Of a DNA stretch of 6,469 nt, positions 1-5,881 are shown in pieces. The notes under the pieces were generated by a model that searched no databases, had not been told where the DNA came from, and saw only the letters and a program-made list of their open reading frames with translations. The position numbers and the translations under genes were made by a program. The stretch comes from Oribacterium sp. UBA6992 (GTDB taxonomy: Bacteria > Bacillota > Clostridia > Lachnospirales > Lachnospiraceae), in NCBI GenBank assembly GCA_002449915.1, contig DJXY01000175.1, positions 1-6,469 of the forward strand. The letters are read 5' to 3'. Every line of letters begins with the position of its first letter. Position 1 is the first letter of the stretch.

Positions 1-2502
1 TTCTATCTGGATAAGGAAAAGGACATCGTGGTAACGCTTGACAAGGTCGGTGAGGATATGTCCTACGTGCTCCGGACGCCAAACCATGGGACCGGCAATC
101 TCATCAGCAACCTGGCTGCTCTCTGCGGACTGCCGCTTGGATTGGAGCCAAACGGCTTTCTTAAAATCGAGGGGCACATTCCCTGCTATATTGACGGAGA
201 GAACCGGAAGCTCTGGATTTTACGTCTTGCCGATGTTAAGGTCGCCAATATCTATCCCGACGGCAACATCGAGCGGAAGGCGTATGTTCCGGCAATCGCC
301 AAGACGCTGATGAGCCAGACCAAGGACTACACGCTGTCTTCCGGGAAAACACTCGTTAAAACCTACATTCGCTCTGAAGTCAAGTTCCACACAGATCTGC
401 ATACGCATCGAAGCGCAAATCTCAGTCCGGACCTGCTGATCGCGCTTGGGATCCACCATCAGCTGCGCTATCCCTACTATTATGTTAAGAAGCTGAAGCT
501 GCGTCTGACCGGGGAGCAGCGGGAGAGACTTGAGAAGCAGCGTGCCGAGACCGCGACAAAGTATCAGAGCTCCGGACTCACCGGGAAGTATCTTGACCGA
601 CGGATCGACGACAACACAGAAATTAATTTTGCAGATCTTATTTTAAATAATCTGCCGGACAGCGGCTACAATATCCCCAGGATCCGGGCAAGTCTTGCCG
701 TTATGAAGGACGGACAGGCAGTTTTTACAAATCTCGAGAAGGTCTATCTATACCGCTACGTTTTTACCAAGGGTACGCCCGCAAAAGAGCGGATCTCACT
801 GAAAGGTATCGATGAAATTCCGGATCCGGATATTACAGAGGCACTGCATCAGATGGCGAAGGATCGTCGGACCCCGGACTACGCCGCTAACACCTTGTAT
901 CAGGATGAGCTTCTGTGGGTTGCACGCAGCTACCAGCGGGTCGGCGTTACCTATGCGGAAATTTCCGATACGGCACTTGTCAAAAAAGAGGAAGCCGCCA
1001 GAACGCTGCAGGAGATCCATGATGTCATGCCATCCATTACCCGGGAGACCGGAGTGACACTTCGCTTCCTGGCAGCGCTCCGCCGGATTCCGCTTACCAT
1101 TGTGAGAGATCAGGTGGACCATGGTAATTTCCAGGAAAATCTGGAGACACTAAAGGCTGTGGCAGTCGATCCCTATGTGGCAGGCAGTGATTTTGTCGGA
1201 GAGGAAATCAATGATATCCGTGAGTTAAGACCTGTCATCAAGGCGCTGGTGCAGATCGCCGGAGATATCCCTTCCTTTGTTATCCGGATCCATGCCGGAG
1301 AAAACGATTCGCTGCCCGATAATGTGCTGAACAGCATCCTTGAGGTTGAGAAGTCATTAAAAAAGGGACAGCGATTTCCGCATATGCGTCTCGGACATGG
1401 TCTGTATACCTCCAAGCTTAACTCTGCAAAAGGGCAGCTTCTCCTCCATAAGCTTAGAGATCATAAGGTCGTACTGGAATTTCAGATCACCTCCAATGTC
1501 CGGCTCAACAATCTCTCAAACCTTGCAGAGCATCCGCTGAAGCAGTATTTAAAGGATGGAATTTACTGTGTGCAGGGTACCGATGGCGGAGCACTGTATG
1601 GCACGGATTCCATCGATGAACAGCTCTCGCTTGAGAGGATGCTGGCGTTAAGCTTTGAAGAGCTTCTTGAGATGCGGAGAGCAGAGGATTTTGTCCATGC
1701 GACATCGCTCCGTGAGTTCTCGGAAAAGATTCGTTTGTTTAATGATCTTAAAGGGAACCTCCGCTCAGGAGAGTTCCTTACATCCAGGATCGAAGCGGAA
1801 ACCGGTGACTTTTCCGGTATGACCTCCGGCGAACGCAGATACCGCACGGAAACCGAGCTTTCAGATAAAATTCTTCCGCTTCCGGAAAATAAGATCCCGA
1901 TTGTCATTGCCGGAGGCAGCTTTAACAATGCCTCTCATGTTACGAGGCTTCGTGCACCGGAGTGCGCTTTGCTGGAGGATCTTATAGCGAGGGCGAATCC
2001 GGAGAAGGTCTTTTTTGTCATCGGACCTGCAATTACCGGGTATGAACGGTATGTGCTGGAAAAGGTACGCGGGAAATTCCAGGTATTTGCATTCGCGCCT
2101 GCGGCAATCACAGGGAAAGAGCTTAAAACGCTCCGGGCATCCGGCGCCGGCATCCGTGTCTCCATCGAAGCCTCACCGCTTGGTGCGTACAAAAGCTTTG
2201 CTTACGAGATTTTTAAGCGCCGCCAGTCGGTGATCGTGGCGCTGGATGGCAACAGCGCGGCGGCAAATCTGATTCAAGACGCCAAAAACAGCCGGTACAA
2301 GAGCCGGACCTTTATTGATGTAAACTCACAGGCACTTCGCAAAAAAGCAATGTCTCTTGAGGGATATATTACATTTTTGCATGATGGCGAGACGGCGGAC
2401 GAAATTCTCCGGTATGCGGATAAATACTATGACGCATTAAAGGATCCCAAGGCGCAGATTCTTAAAAACAGCGCCATCCGCCAGGAAACGGGGACGACGT
2501 AA
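1..2502 (+). CDS. Adenosine/AMP deaminase-like protein with C-terminal SLOG/DprA-like domain (5' partial)
   Basis: The frame is open from base 1, so the true start lies upstream and the GTG at 28 need not be it; 833 residues are visible. Counting the codon at base 1 as residue 1, the amidohydrolase-fold deaminase motifs appear in order: HTDLHTH with the metal-binding HxH at H134/H136, IHAGE with H431 and the likely catalytic E434, RLGHG with H466, and GTDGG with metal ligand D528. Known family members remove the 6-amino group of adenosine or AMP. Here the residue after D528 is Gly, where ADA and AMPD carry a second Asp that contacts the purine, so the substrate may differ. About 300 residues separate HxH from HAGE, more than in a classical ~340-residue ADA. 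From about residue 632 a second domain begins: a hydrophobic strand into GGSF (638-641), FFVIGPAITGYE near 671-682, and VALDGNS near 746-752. This pattern resembles SLOG/DprA/LOG Rossmann domains. The deaminase call is firm, the SLOG call moderate, and the biological role unknown. No signal peptide or membrane segment is seen. Confidence 0.8.
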   Translation, partial: FYLDKEKDIVVTLDKVGEDMSYVLRTPNHGTGNLISNLAALCGLPLGLEPNGFLKIEGHIPCYIDGENRKLWILRLADVKVANIYPDGNIERKAYVPAIAKTLMSQTKDYTLSSGKTLVKTYIRSEVKFHTDLHTHRSANLSPDLLIALGIHHQLRYPYYYVKKLKLRLTGEQRERLEKQRAETATKYQSSGLTGKYLDRRIDDNTEINFADLILNNLPDSGYNIPRIRASLAVMKDGQAVFTNLEKVYLYRYVFTKGTPAKERISLKGIDEIPDPDITEALHQMAKDRRTPDYAANTLYQDELLWVARSYQRVGVTYAEISDTALVKKEEAARTLQEIHDVMPSITRETGVTLRFLAALRRIPLTIVRDQVDHGNFQENLETLKAVAVDPYVAGSDFVGEEINDIRELRPVIKALVQIAGDIPSFVIRIHAGENDSLPDNVLNSILEVEKSLKKGQRFPHMRLGHGLYTSKLNSAKGQLLLHKLRDHKVVLEFQITSNVRLNNLSNLAEHPLKQYLKDGIYCVQGTDGGALYGTDSIDEQLSLERMLALSFEELLEMRRAEDFVHATSLREFSEKIRLFNDLKGNLRSGEFLTSRIEAETGDFSGMTSGERRYRTETELSDKILPLPENKIPIVIAGGSFNNASHVTRLRAPECALLEDLIARANPEKVFFVIGPAITGYERYVLEKVRGKFQVFAFAPAAITGKELKTLRASGAGIRVSIEASPLGAYKSFAYEIFKRRQSVIVALDGNSAAANLIQDAKNSRYKSRTFIDVNSQALRKKAMSLEGYITFLHDGETADEILRYADKYYDALKDPKAQILKNSAIRQETGTT

Positions 2503-2514
2503 TCGGTCGTTTTT
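2494..2514 (+). terminator. Weak terminator-like hairpin overlapping the deaminase stop codon
   Basis: ACGAC (2494-2498) can pair with GTCGT (2506-2510) around a 7-base loop that contains the TAA stop, and five T residues follow directly (2510-2514). The stem is only five base pairs plus possible G-U extension, so it may be chance. Confidence 0.25.
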
Positions 2515-2644
2515 CAAGCAACATGATCCTTAGGAAAACGGAAAGGATACCATCTGTGGATTCCAAAACCAGCCGATCGCAAAAAGGCGCAAACTGATGG
2601 AACGAAAGATTATATTAAGAACTGAAAGGAAAGGAAAAAACAGC

Positions 2645-3229
2645 ATGACGATCTGGCTTACGAGACATGGGCAGACCCGGCTCAATCTTGAGAGGCGAAT
2701 GCAGGGGCGCACGGATGAACCATTGAATAAAACCGGCATACAGCAAGCGAGGGAGGCGAGAGCAGAGATCGGAGACATAAGCTTTGACGCAGTGTATGCA
2801 AGCCCTTTAGAACGGGCGATTGTTACTGCCTCCATCATCGGAAATGTGGATCGCGGGGAGATCCTCGTGGATGAGAGGCTGATCGAGGCGGATTTTGGGA
2901 AATACGAGTGCCGGAAATATTATCTTCTGGGACCGAAAATGACGCTCTACTGGAGTCTGCCGGAGCTTTTTCCTGCGCCTCCGACGGTGGAAACCATCGC
3001 TTCTCTTACGGAGCGGAGCCGGTCGTTCCTTACGGATCTGGAAACAAAGCCGTATCAGAATGTCCTTATCGCGTGTCACGGCGGGATCATGAGGGCTTTG
3101 TCCGGATATCTTATGGATAAGCCCAATGGCATCCTCTGGCGCCCCAAGCCGCACAACTGCGAGATCCGTGTATTCTCTGCTGTAAATGGCAGACATCAGT
3201 TCATTAAAGATGTGAAACTCACAGAGTAA
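2645..3229 (+). CDS. Histidine phosphatase superfamily (phosphoglycerate mutase-like) protein
   Basis: This is a 194-residue cytosolic phosphohydrolase of the branch that includes cofactor-dependent phosphoglycerate mutase, CobC and broad-specificity phosphatases. Visible motifs are TRHGQT with the phospho-accepting H8 and R7, GRTDEPLN (21-28), YASPLERA with R57, DERLIEADFGKYE with the probable acid E81, and ACHGGIMRAL with the second catalytic H145. The length fits the small bacterial phosphatases rather than the ~230-250-residue glycolytic mutases. ATG 2645 is chosen because a purine-rich ribosome binding site (GAAAGGAAAGGAA, 2624-2636) sits 8 bases upstream and family members begin just before the RHG motif. 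The in-frame ATG at 2597 would add 16 residues and has no such site. The gene follows the deaminase after 142 bases on the same strand, with no strong promoter visible between them, so cotranscription is possible. The natural substrate cannot be read from the sequence. Confidence 0.9.
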   Translation: MTIWLTRHGQTRLNLERRMQGRTDEPLNKTGIQQAREARAEIGDISFDAVYASPLERAIVTASIIGNVDRGEILVDERLIEADFGKYECRKYYLLGPKMTLYWSLPELFPAPPTVETIASLTERSRSFLTDLETKPYQNVLIACHGGIMRALSGYLMDKPNGILWRPKPHNCEIRVFSAVNGRHQFIKDVKLTE

Positions 3230-3245
3230 ACGAGTAAGACGCAAG

Positions 3246-3515
3246 TTTTCGGCCTATGCAGACATTTCCGTGGAAACGTACCCGAATCAGCTGATGGAAA
3301 GCGCTTAGATAGCTGCTTTAACGGTGAACATTCGGCTTATAGGAAAAAAACTTCAAAACGTACCCGAAAAAGAGTTTCAAATTCGGGTGCGTTTTTGCTT
3401 TTTCATCGATATAGGCCGAAAAGCCCTGACCAATTATCTTATCGAGGATAGTTTGACCCGATTTTCGGGTGTGATTCGGGTACGTTATTTTAAATTGCTC
3501 TGTATAGGCCGAAAA
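3246..3515. repeat. Nested palindromic array: four copies of a 44-bp bipartite repeat (> > < <)
   Basis: Copy 1 is 3246-3289 (+), copy 2 about 3329-3368 (+), copy 3 about 3382-3422 (-) and copy 4 3472-3515 (-). Copies 1 and 4 each consist of a 17-base block (TTTTCGGCCTATRCAGA, differing at one position), 13 unrelated bases, and an identical 14-base block (ACGTACCCGAATCA). Copy 3 keeps TTTTCGGCCTAT and ACGCACCCGAA with the same 30-base offset between block starts. Copy 2 keeps TTCGGCTTAT and ACGTACCCGAA with one base missing in an A-run. The copies are nested, with 1 facing 4 and 2 facing 3. An extra ACCCGA-TTT-TCGGGT mini-hairpin lies at 3456-3470 next to copy 4. No target-site duplication is evident at the outer ends. 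Possible identities are a MITE- or REP-like element, a protein-binding array, or a structured RNA. Three copies also share one peptide reading (FSAY, six residues, then TYPN or THPN), but no well-supported gene contains them. Confidence 0.85.
3355..3403 (+). terminator. Hairpin with T-tracts, possible intrinsic terminator
   Basis: AAAACGTACCCGAA (3355-3368) pairs with TTCGGGTGCGTTTT (3382-3395), 14 pairs with one G-U, around a 13-base loop. T-runs at 3392-3396 and 3399-3403 overlap and follow the stem. It is formed by the inner two copies of the 44-bp repeat and lies about 125 bases after the phosphatase stop. It could end that transcript, but repeat structure alone could also explain it. Confidence 0.45.
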
Positions 3516-3640
3516 TGTCTCCATTACCATCTAGCTTTGCCGAGATTGCAGTATTCCCCGTGAAAATTAAGATCTGATGGGGACTGTCGGCATGCCCCGG
3601 GCTTTGAGACTGATCCAAATGTATAAGAAGGATGCTTTAA

Positions 3641-3700
3641 TATGCATAAATCAATGCATAAGCCCGGTTTTATGCATATTATCCGAAAAATATTTGCATA
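3641..3700. promoter_or_regulatory. Cluster of TGCATA motifs, candidate operator upstream of the ABC operon
   Basis: TGCATA occurs at 3643, 3655, 3673 and 3695 within an AT-rich stretch. ATGCATAA (3654-3661) and TTATGCAT (3670-3677) form an inverted pair across an 8-base spacer. The cluster ends 16 bases before the -35 element of the solute-binding protein promoter. Repeated palindromic half-sites beside an amino acid transporter promoter fit an amino-acid-responsive regulator. ArgR is one candidate, because its half-sites are similarly short and AT-rich, but the match to the known ARG box is loose. The regulator is an inference. Confidence 0.45.
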
Positions 3701-3716
3701 AAAAACCAAAATATGC

Positions 3717-3744
3717 TTGATTTCCTGCTTTTAAGGTGTATAAT
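3717..3744 (+). promoter_or_regulatory. Sigma-A-type promoter for the amino acid ABC operon
   Basis: TTGATT (3717-3722) and a perfect TATAAT (3739-3744) are separated by 16 bases. Transcription would start near 3751, giving a leader of about 93 bases before the ATG at 3844. This is the best promoter in the window and lies immediately downstream of the TGCATA cluster. Confidence 0.7.
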
Positions 3745-3811
3745 CTAGAAATCAGAAATGAAGTTCTGGAGATACAGATTTCCTTGATACGGATTTCCAT
3801 ATTTCCAGCTT

Positions 3812-3835
3812 GGGACCTGCTGGTCCCGGAGGAGG
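3812..3835 (+). promoter_or_regulatory. Leader hairpin abutting a strong ribosome binding site
   Basis: GGGACC (3812-3817) pairs perfectly with GGTCCC (3822-3827) around the loop TGCT. The very next bases are GGAGGAGG (3828-3835), an excellent Shine-Dalgarno sequence 8 bases before the ATG at 3844. The hairpin may keep the site open or act as a 5' stability element. The ribosome binding site decides 3844 as the start over the upstream in-frame GTG at 3736, which lies inside the promoter. Confidence 0.6.
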
Positions 3836-3843
3836 AACAGATT

Positions 3844-4878
3844 ATGAAAAAGACATTTATTGCCGGAGCACTTGGCGCTCTCATGGCACTTTCCCTTGCT
3901 GCCTGTGGATCTTCATCCACTCCTAACGCTACAACCGCCGCTGCAACAACCGGTGCTGAGACAGAGGCTGCTGCAACAACCGCCGCTGCCAGCGATGCTG
4001 AGACAACTGCTGCTGCAGGAGAGAGCACTGCTGCCGCAGACAGCTCTGCTAAGAAAGAGGGCGCTGCTGAGGGATCCGGAAAGATGATGGATATCCCGAA
4101 GGACGGTCTTACAACCGTTGAGGCTGGTAAGCTTATCGTTGGTACTTCACCGGACTTTGCTCCGTATGAGTTCTATCATGTAAATAACGGCACACCGGAG
4201 CTCTCAGGCTTTGATGTTGCACTTGCACACAGAATCGCAGATGACCTTGGTCTTGAGCTTGAGATCGTACCGATCGACTTTGACGGTATCCTGATGGAGC
4301 TTCAGAACGGAAACCTGGATCTCGGTATTTCCGGATTTTCACCAAGCCCGGAGCGGAAGCAGACCTTTGACTTCACCAATGTATATTATCAGGGCGGTCA
4401 GAGCTTTGTCATCCGTAAGGCAGATGCTGACAAGTACAAGAGCTATGCAGACTTTAACGGACTTCCAGTAGGCGCGCAGAACGGTTCCATCCAGATGGAT
4501 CTTGCCAAGGAAAATACACCGGATGCCAATATCATCGGTCTTCCAAAGGTAACAGATATCGTTTCCGAACTGGTAACTGGTAAGCTTGAGGGCGGCTTCA
4601 TCGAGACTGCCGTAGCAGAGCAGTACTGCAAGAACTATCCGGAGCTTCAGATTGCATGGGATGTACCATATGACAGCGAGGGTTCTGCTGTCGCAGTTAA
4701 GAAGGGTAACACCGCTATGGTGGATGCTGTGAATGCGATTATCAACAATGCACTCACTGACGGTTCAATGAACCAGTACATCACCGACGCTCAGGAGCTT
4801 GCTTCTGATGAAGCTAATGTATACGAAGGTCAGCTTGATGCCAACGGTCAGATCGAAACAACTGCCGCTGCAAACTGA
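3844..4878 (+). CDS. Polar amino acid ABC transporter, solute-binding lipoprotein (SBP_bac_3 family)
   Basis: This 344-residue extracellular lipoprotein should capture an amino acid and deliver it to the permease encoded downstream. It starts with a lipoprotein signal (MKKTF, a hydrophobic stretch, lipobox LAAC with Cys21 as the lipidated residue). A low-complexity Ala/Thr/Glu/Ser linker follows (about 22-80), which tethers the folded part to the membrane or spans the cell wall. The binding domain runs from about 96 to 318: [14 protein letters not shown], then [16 protein letters not shown], then [16 protein letters not shown], where R171 is at the position that normally grips the ligand carboxylate. 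In [11 protein letters not shown], Glu254 stands where many relatives have Asp for the ligand amino group. The C-terminus (about 330-344) again becomes Ala/Thr-rich. The family is clear. The ligand is not, and could be arginine, lysine, histidine, glutamine or another polar amino acid. It has its own promoter and ribosome binding site. Confidence 0.93.
   Translation: MKKTFIAGALGALMALSLAACGSSSTPNATTAAATTGAETEAAATTAAASDAETTAAAGESTAAADSSAKKEGAAEGSGKMMDIPKDGLTTVEAGKLIVGTSPDFAPYEFYHVNNGTPELSGFDVALAHRIADDLGLELEIVPIDFDGILMELQNGNLDLGISGFSPSPERKQTFDFTNVYYQGGQSFVIRKADADKYKSYADFNGLPVGAQNGSIQMDLAKENTPDANIIGLPKVTDIVSELVTGKLEGGFIETAVAEQYCKNYPELQIAWDVPYDSEGSAVAVKKGNTAMVDAVNAIINNALTDGSMNQYITDAQELASDEANVYEGQLDANGQIETTAAAN
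3928..4060 (+). repeat. Degenerate in-frame repeats coding the Ala/Thr-rich lipoprotein linker
   Basis: GCTGCAACAACCG occurs at 3940-3952 and 3970-3982 (30 bases apart), and TGCTGAGACA at 3954-3963 and 3996-4005 (42 bases apart). Both offsets are multiples of three, so the repeats change linker length without breaking the frame. They encode ATT/AAA/ET-type tracts after the lipidated Cys. Confidence 0.7.
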
Positions 4879-4990
4879 TCCAGGAGCTTGATGTACAGAG
4901 CTATCCGTTCATCCGGGAAATGTAAAATCAATGAGCAGAAGCATTCATAAACATACAGTAATAATGTACATTAATTCATAAGTACAATGG

Positions 4991-5018
4991 AGTTCTCTCC
5001 GGTAAGCCGGAGAGAACT
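4991..5018 (+). terminator. Strong intercistronic hairpin between binding protein and permease genes
   Basis: AGTTCTCTCCGG (4991-5002) pairs perfectly over 12 bases with CCGGAGAGAACT (5007-5018) around a TAAG loop. Only a broken T-rich stretch (TATTGCGTTT) follows, so termination would be partial. In binding-protein operons such stems often cause partial termination or protect the upstream mRNA, raising binding protein over membrane components. That role is inferred here from position. The rest of the 223-base gap (4879-5101) is AT-rich with no gene seen. Confidence 0.6.
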
Positions 5019-5064
5019 TATTGCGTTTAAAAGTGTCTGGCGTTTAGCGCACTTTAATACAAGC

Positions 5065-5073
5065 TGGTATATA
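5065..5073 (+). promoter_or_regulatory. Possible weak extended -10 promoter before the permease
   Basis: TGGTATATA (5065-5073) has the form of an extended -10 element, about 29 bases before the permease ATG. No good -35 is seen. It would let the permease and ATPase be transcribed independently of the hairpin upstream, but a chance match is quite possible. Confidence 0.2.
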
Positions 5074-5101
5074 CCCGATTTAAGAAAGGTAGGAAGTATA
5101 C

Positions 5102-5881
5102 ATGACCATAAGCTGGGGAAACCTGATGCGGACATTACAATATGGAGATATGTTCCGACAGGGTCTGATCGTAACCATCCTTCTTGCGGTGGTAACGGTA
5201 TTTTTTGGATTCTTTCTGGCATTCGGCCTGGCGCTGATGCTCTTAAGCGATGTCCGTCCGTTCCGTCATCTTGAGAAGATAAAGACTGACGACATAAATA
5301 AGAAAAAAAGATATGACTTTATTGCACGGTTTAATCCGGTAAAGCTGCTGGCGGGCGCTTATGTACAGTTTGTACGTTGTACGCCTATGCTGGTGCAGAT
5401 TTTCCTTGTATACTTCGTAGTGTTTGGTATTATCACGCTGCCGAAATTCACATTCTTCGGATTTATCCAGTTCCAGAGATTTTTCCCGGCGGCAGTAGCC
5501 ATGGCATTGAACAGCGGCGGATACATGAGCGATGTCATCCGTGGCGGTATCGAGGGCGTAGATAAGGGTCAGACGGAGGCTGCAAGAAGTCTTGGTATGA
5601 GCAAATCCCAGACCATGATGAAGATTATCCTGCCGCAGGCGATCAAAAATATACTCCCGGCGGTTGCCAATGAGTTTGTTACCATTATTAAGGAGAGCTC
5701 TGTCTGCTACACCATCGGCGTACAGGATATCATGTTTAATGTAAAGTCGGTACAGTCCGCAAGCTTTATCATTGCAGAGCCGCTGCTTATGGCGACCTTC
5801 CTGTATTTCTGCCTGTGCTTCCCGACATCCAAGATTATTCAGTACTGTGAGAGGAGGATGAGAGCAAGTGACAAACGATAA
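5102..5881 (+). CDS. Polar amino acid ABC transporter permease (HisM/GlnP type)
   Basis: This 259-residue integral membrane protein should form the transport channel together with the ATPase encoded next, as a homodimer if no second permease exists. Hydrophobic segments are visible at about 22-48, 84-115, 126-140 and 226-246, with more between 185 and 215. [14 protein letters not shown] (88-101) matches the family's 'FRGTPLLVQ' signature. The EAA loop that docks on the ATPase is clear: [20 protein letters not shown], with EAA at 159-161, G165 and LP at 177-178. A lysine-rich hydrophilic stretch (about 56-80) between the first and second membrane segments is longer than in typical relatives. 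The start at 5102 is supported by AAAGGTAGGAAG (5085-5096), 5 bases upstream. ATG 5126 is a less favoured alternative. The 3' end overlaps the ATPase gene by 14 bases, which indicates coupled translation. Confidence 0.93.
   Translation: MTISWGNLMRTLQYGDMFRQGLIVTILLAVVTVFFGFFLAFGLALMLLSDVRPFRHLEKIKTDDINKKKRYDFIARFNPVKLLAGAYVQFVRCTPMLVQIFLVYFVVFGIITLPKFTFFGFIQFQRFFPAAVAMALNSGGYMSDVIRGGIEGVDKGQTEAARSLGMSKSQTMMKIILPQAIKNILPAVANEFVTIIKESSVCYTIGVQDIMFNVKSVQSASFIIAEPLLMATFLYFCLCFPTSKIIQYCERRMRASDKR

Noticed and set aside
1..2502. RADAR-type defence system (RdrA/RdrB)
   Set aside because: A deaminase is present, but no RdrA-like AAA+ ATPase lies in the window and the C-terminal domain and motif change do not specifically indicate RdrB; upstream sequence is not visible.
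2523..2597. 24-residue ORF between the deaminase and the phosphatase, ending against the ATG at 2597
   Set aside because: No Shine-Dalgarno sequence and no recognisable features; the phosphatase more likely starts at 2645.
3246..3515. CRISPR array
   Set aside because: Only four units in two orientations, with irregular distances between them and no cas genes in view.
3318..3530. Minus-strand ORF of 70 residues containing two FSAY repeats
   Set aside because: No clear ribosome binding site before its ATG and it consists mostly of the inverted repeat copies; treated as a by-product of the repeat array and discussed as a finding rather than called as a gene.
3556..3598. CCCC/GGGG/CCCC tracts that could pair in the intergenic region
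   Set aside because: Only four-base stems with long loops and no T-tract; likely chance.
3619..3720. Small + strand ORF (33 residues) through the TGCATA cluster
   Set aside because: No ribosome binding site; its repeated Cys-Ile pairs come from the TGCATA motifs and it ends in the -35 region of the promoter.
3806..3827. TGGGACC in the leader, reminiscent of a T-box antiterminator
   Set aside because: The leader is only about 93 bases, with no specifier stem, conserved T-box stretch or terminator.
3736..3843. N-terminal extension of the solute-binding protein from GTG 3736
   Set aside because: The GTG lies inside the promoter, and the extension would bury the lipoprotein signal peptide; ATG 3844 has a strong ribosome binding site.
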